DNA from: Kangiella aquimarina DSM 16071
Lineage (GTDB): Bacteria; Pseudomonadota; Gammaproteobacteria; Enterobacterales; Kangiellaceae
Direction: 5' to 3'
Assembly (NCBI RefSeq): GCF_000374105.1
Contig: NZ_KB893650.1
Coordinates: 924,862 to 988,861, forward strand
DNA: 64,000 nt
Below are positions 63,300-64,000 of the stretch, one piece after another; within the stretch, counting starts at the first letter, position 1; each line of letters opens with the position of its first letter. The notes below the pieces were generated by a model, which worked only from the letters and a program-made list of their open reading frames with translations, was not told where the DNA came from and ran no database searches. The position numbers and the translations under genes are program-made.

Positions 63300-64000
63300 A
63301 TGAACATCAGTCATCTTAAACTTGTAGCGCTATCACTGATTCTCATTGGAGTCAGTGGTAGCTCTTCGTTAATGGCAAAAGCAAATGAAGCCACTTCGCC
63401 TGAAGGTATGAAGCTAGTCAAAGGCGGTGAGTATCGTCCTTTATATATGAGCAAGGATAGCCCTATCCAAACGGTGAGTGACTTTTATCTAGATCAATTC
63501 CCTGTGACCAATAAGCAATTCCAAATGTTTGTTGAGGAAAATCCTGGTTGGAAAAAACAACAGGCACCAAAAGTGTTTGTGGAAAAACAGTATCTGCAGC
63601 ATTGGGCAGAGGATGGATACTCTCAAGAATTAGCAAATAGCCCAGTGACCAATGTGTCCTGGTTTGCAGCAGATGCATATTGTCAGGCGCAGGGCAAACG
63701 TTTACCCCGAGTTAGCGAGTGGGAGCTGGCGGCATTGGCCAGTGAAACTCAGGCAGACGGAAGCGTTGAAAAAGATTACAAGCAAAAGATATTGATGTGG
63801 TACAGCCGCCCCAGTCAGAAACAATTATCAGCTGTAGGTCAGAATGAGCCAAACTATTGGGGCATTTATGATATGCACGGCCTAATCTGGGAGTGGACTG
63901 AGGATTTTAACTCAGCGCTGGTCACTGGTGAATCACGCGGCGACAGCACCATTGATACCAAGTTATTTTGCGCGGGCGGTGCCAGTGGCGCAGTTGACCC
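63300..64000 (+). CDS. nirV: NirV: formylglycine-generating-enzyme-like (SUMF1) protein (partial)
   Basis: The first 233 residues are visible; the frame continues beyond the window. A signal peptide (about 1-27) precedes an FGE-sulfatase fold with MKLVKGGEYRPLYMSKDSP, FYLDQFPVTNKQFQMFVEENPGW, PVTNVSWFAADAYCQAQGKRLPRVSEWELAA and GLIWEWTEDF. NirV commonly follows nirK and is thought to assist it, though its reaction is unproven. Confidence 0.92.
   Translation, partial: MNISHLKLVALSLILIGVSGSSSLMAKANEATSPEGMKLVKGGEYRPLYMSKDSPIQTVSDFYLDQFPVTNKQFQMFVEENPGWKKQQAPKVFVEKQYLQHWAEDGYSQELANSPVTNVSWFAADAYCQAQGKRLPRVSEWELAALASETQADGSVEKDYKQKILMWYSRPSQKQLSAVGQNEPNYWGIYDMHGLIWEWTEDFNSALVTGESRGDSTIDTKLFCAGGASGAVD

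Overview
The window reads as the chromosome of a marine, moderately halophilic gammaproteobacterium with moderate-to-low GC. Gene content fits Kangiella or a close relative: many secreted S9/M28 peptidases, small lipoproteins, Na+-coupled transporters, a BPSS1780-type membrane protein and TIGR04219-type outer-membrane protein. The genus is an inference from gene content, not from a search. I saw no rRNA, tRNA, insertion sequence, phage or CRISPR array.

Layout. 1-1220 (-) is the 5' part of a cytochrome cd1 nitrite reductase (nirS) with an additional N-terminal cytochrome c. 1221-11503 holds a Pho-box-controlled pstS and assorted housekeeping genes (PLP deaminase family, mscL, a DUF819 carrier, arginine-deiminase-like ctlX, a GcvA-type LysR, glutamate dehydrogenase, SDR). 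11547-28168 holds a diguanylate cyclase, three secreted peptidases, a PanE-MsrB fusion, an AmpG-like permease, tcdA and a sigma32-type hsp20. 28270-34130 (-) is a compact module: ECF sigma factor, RskA-type anti-sigma, DUF4331 protein, cadherin-like lipoprotein, TPR protein and a HupE/UreJ-type membrane protein with an extracytoplasmic EF-hand. The sigma gene and the DUF4331 gene share a two-part promoter, TGCATCCAA-N14-CGTA, so the module appears autoregulated. 34360-41016 is a nitrogen-metabolism cluster: an N-carbamoyl/allantoate-type M20 hydrolase, a sodium:solute symporter, a 40-residue membrane protein, an aspartate-carbamoyltransferase-like enzyme lacking the aspartate-binding motif, and asparagine synthase. 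41100-42203 carries AT-rich orphan genes.

42240-50344 combines formaldehyde/GSNO detoxification (frmA-fghA) with nitric oxide handling (nnrS-ytfE-norB operon, divergent ybaN-nsrR). 50650-56320 is a TetR-controlled tripartite ABC efflux operon with a cytochrome c'-like gene inside it. 57502-61477 encodes two overlapping cyclic-di-GMP enzymes. 61863-64000 is copper nitrite reductase (nirK, with a C-terminal cytochrome c) followed by nirV, cut by the window edge.

How it fits together. NirS and NirK reduce nitrite to NO, the quinol-type NorB reduces NO to N2O, YtfE repairs damaged iron centres, NnrS is a haem-copper membrane protein of NO stress, and NsrR senses NO. nirS, nnrS-ytfE-norB and nirK-nirV each carry an FNR/DNR-like box placed about 41 bp before a plausible start site, so the three units look like one anaerobic/NO regulon. 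The nnrS promoter additionally carries a near-consensus NsrR operator. The most system-like, poorly described element is the ECF/DUF4331/HupE module. The most unusual single genes are the two cytochrome-fused nitrite reductases, the PanE-MsrB fusion and the atypical carbamoyltransferase.
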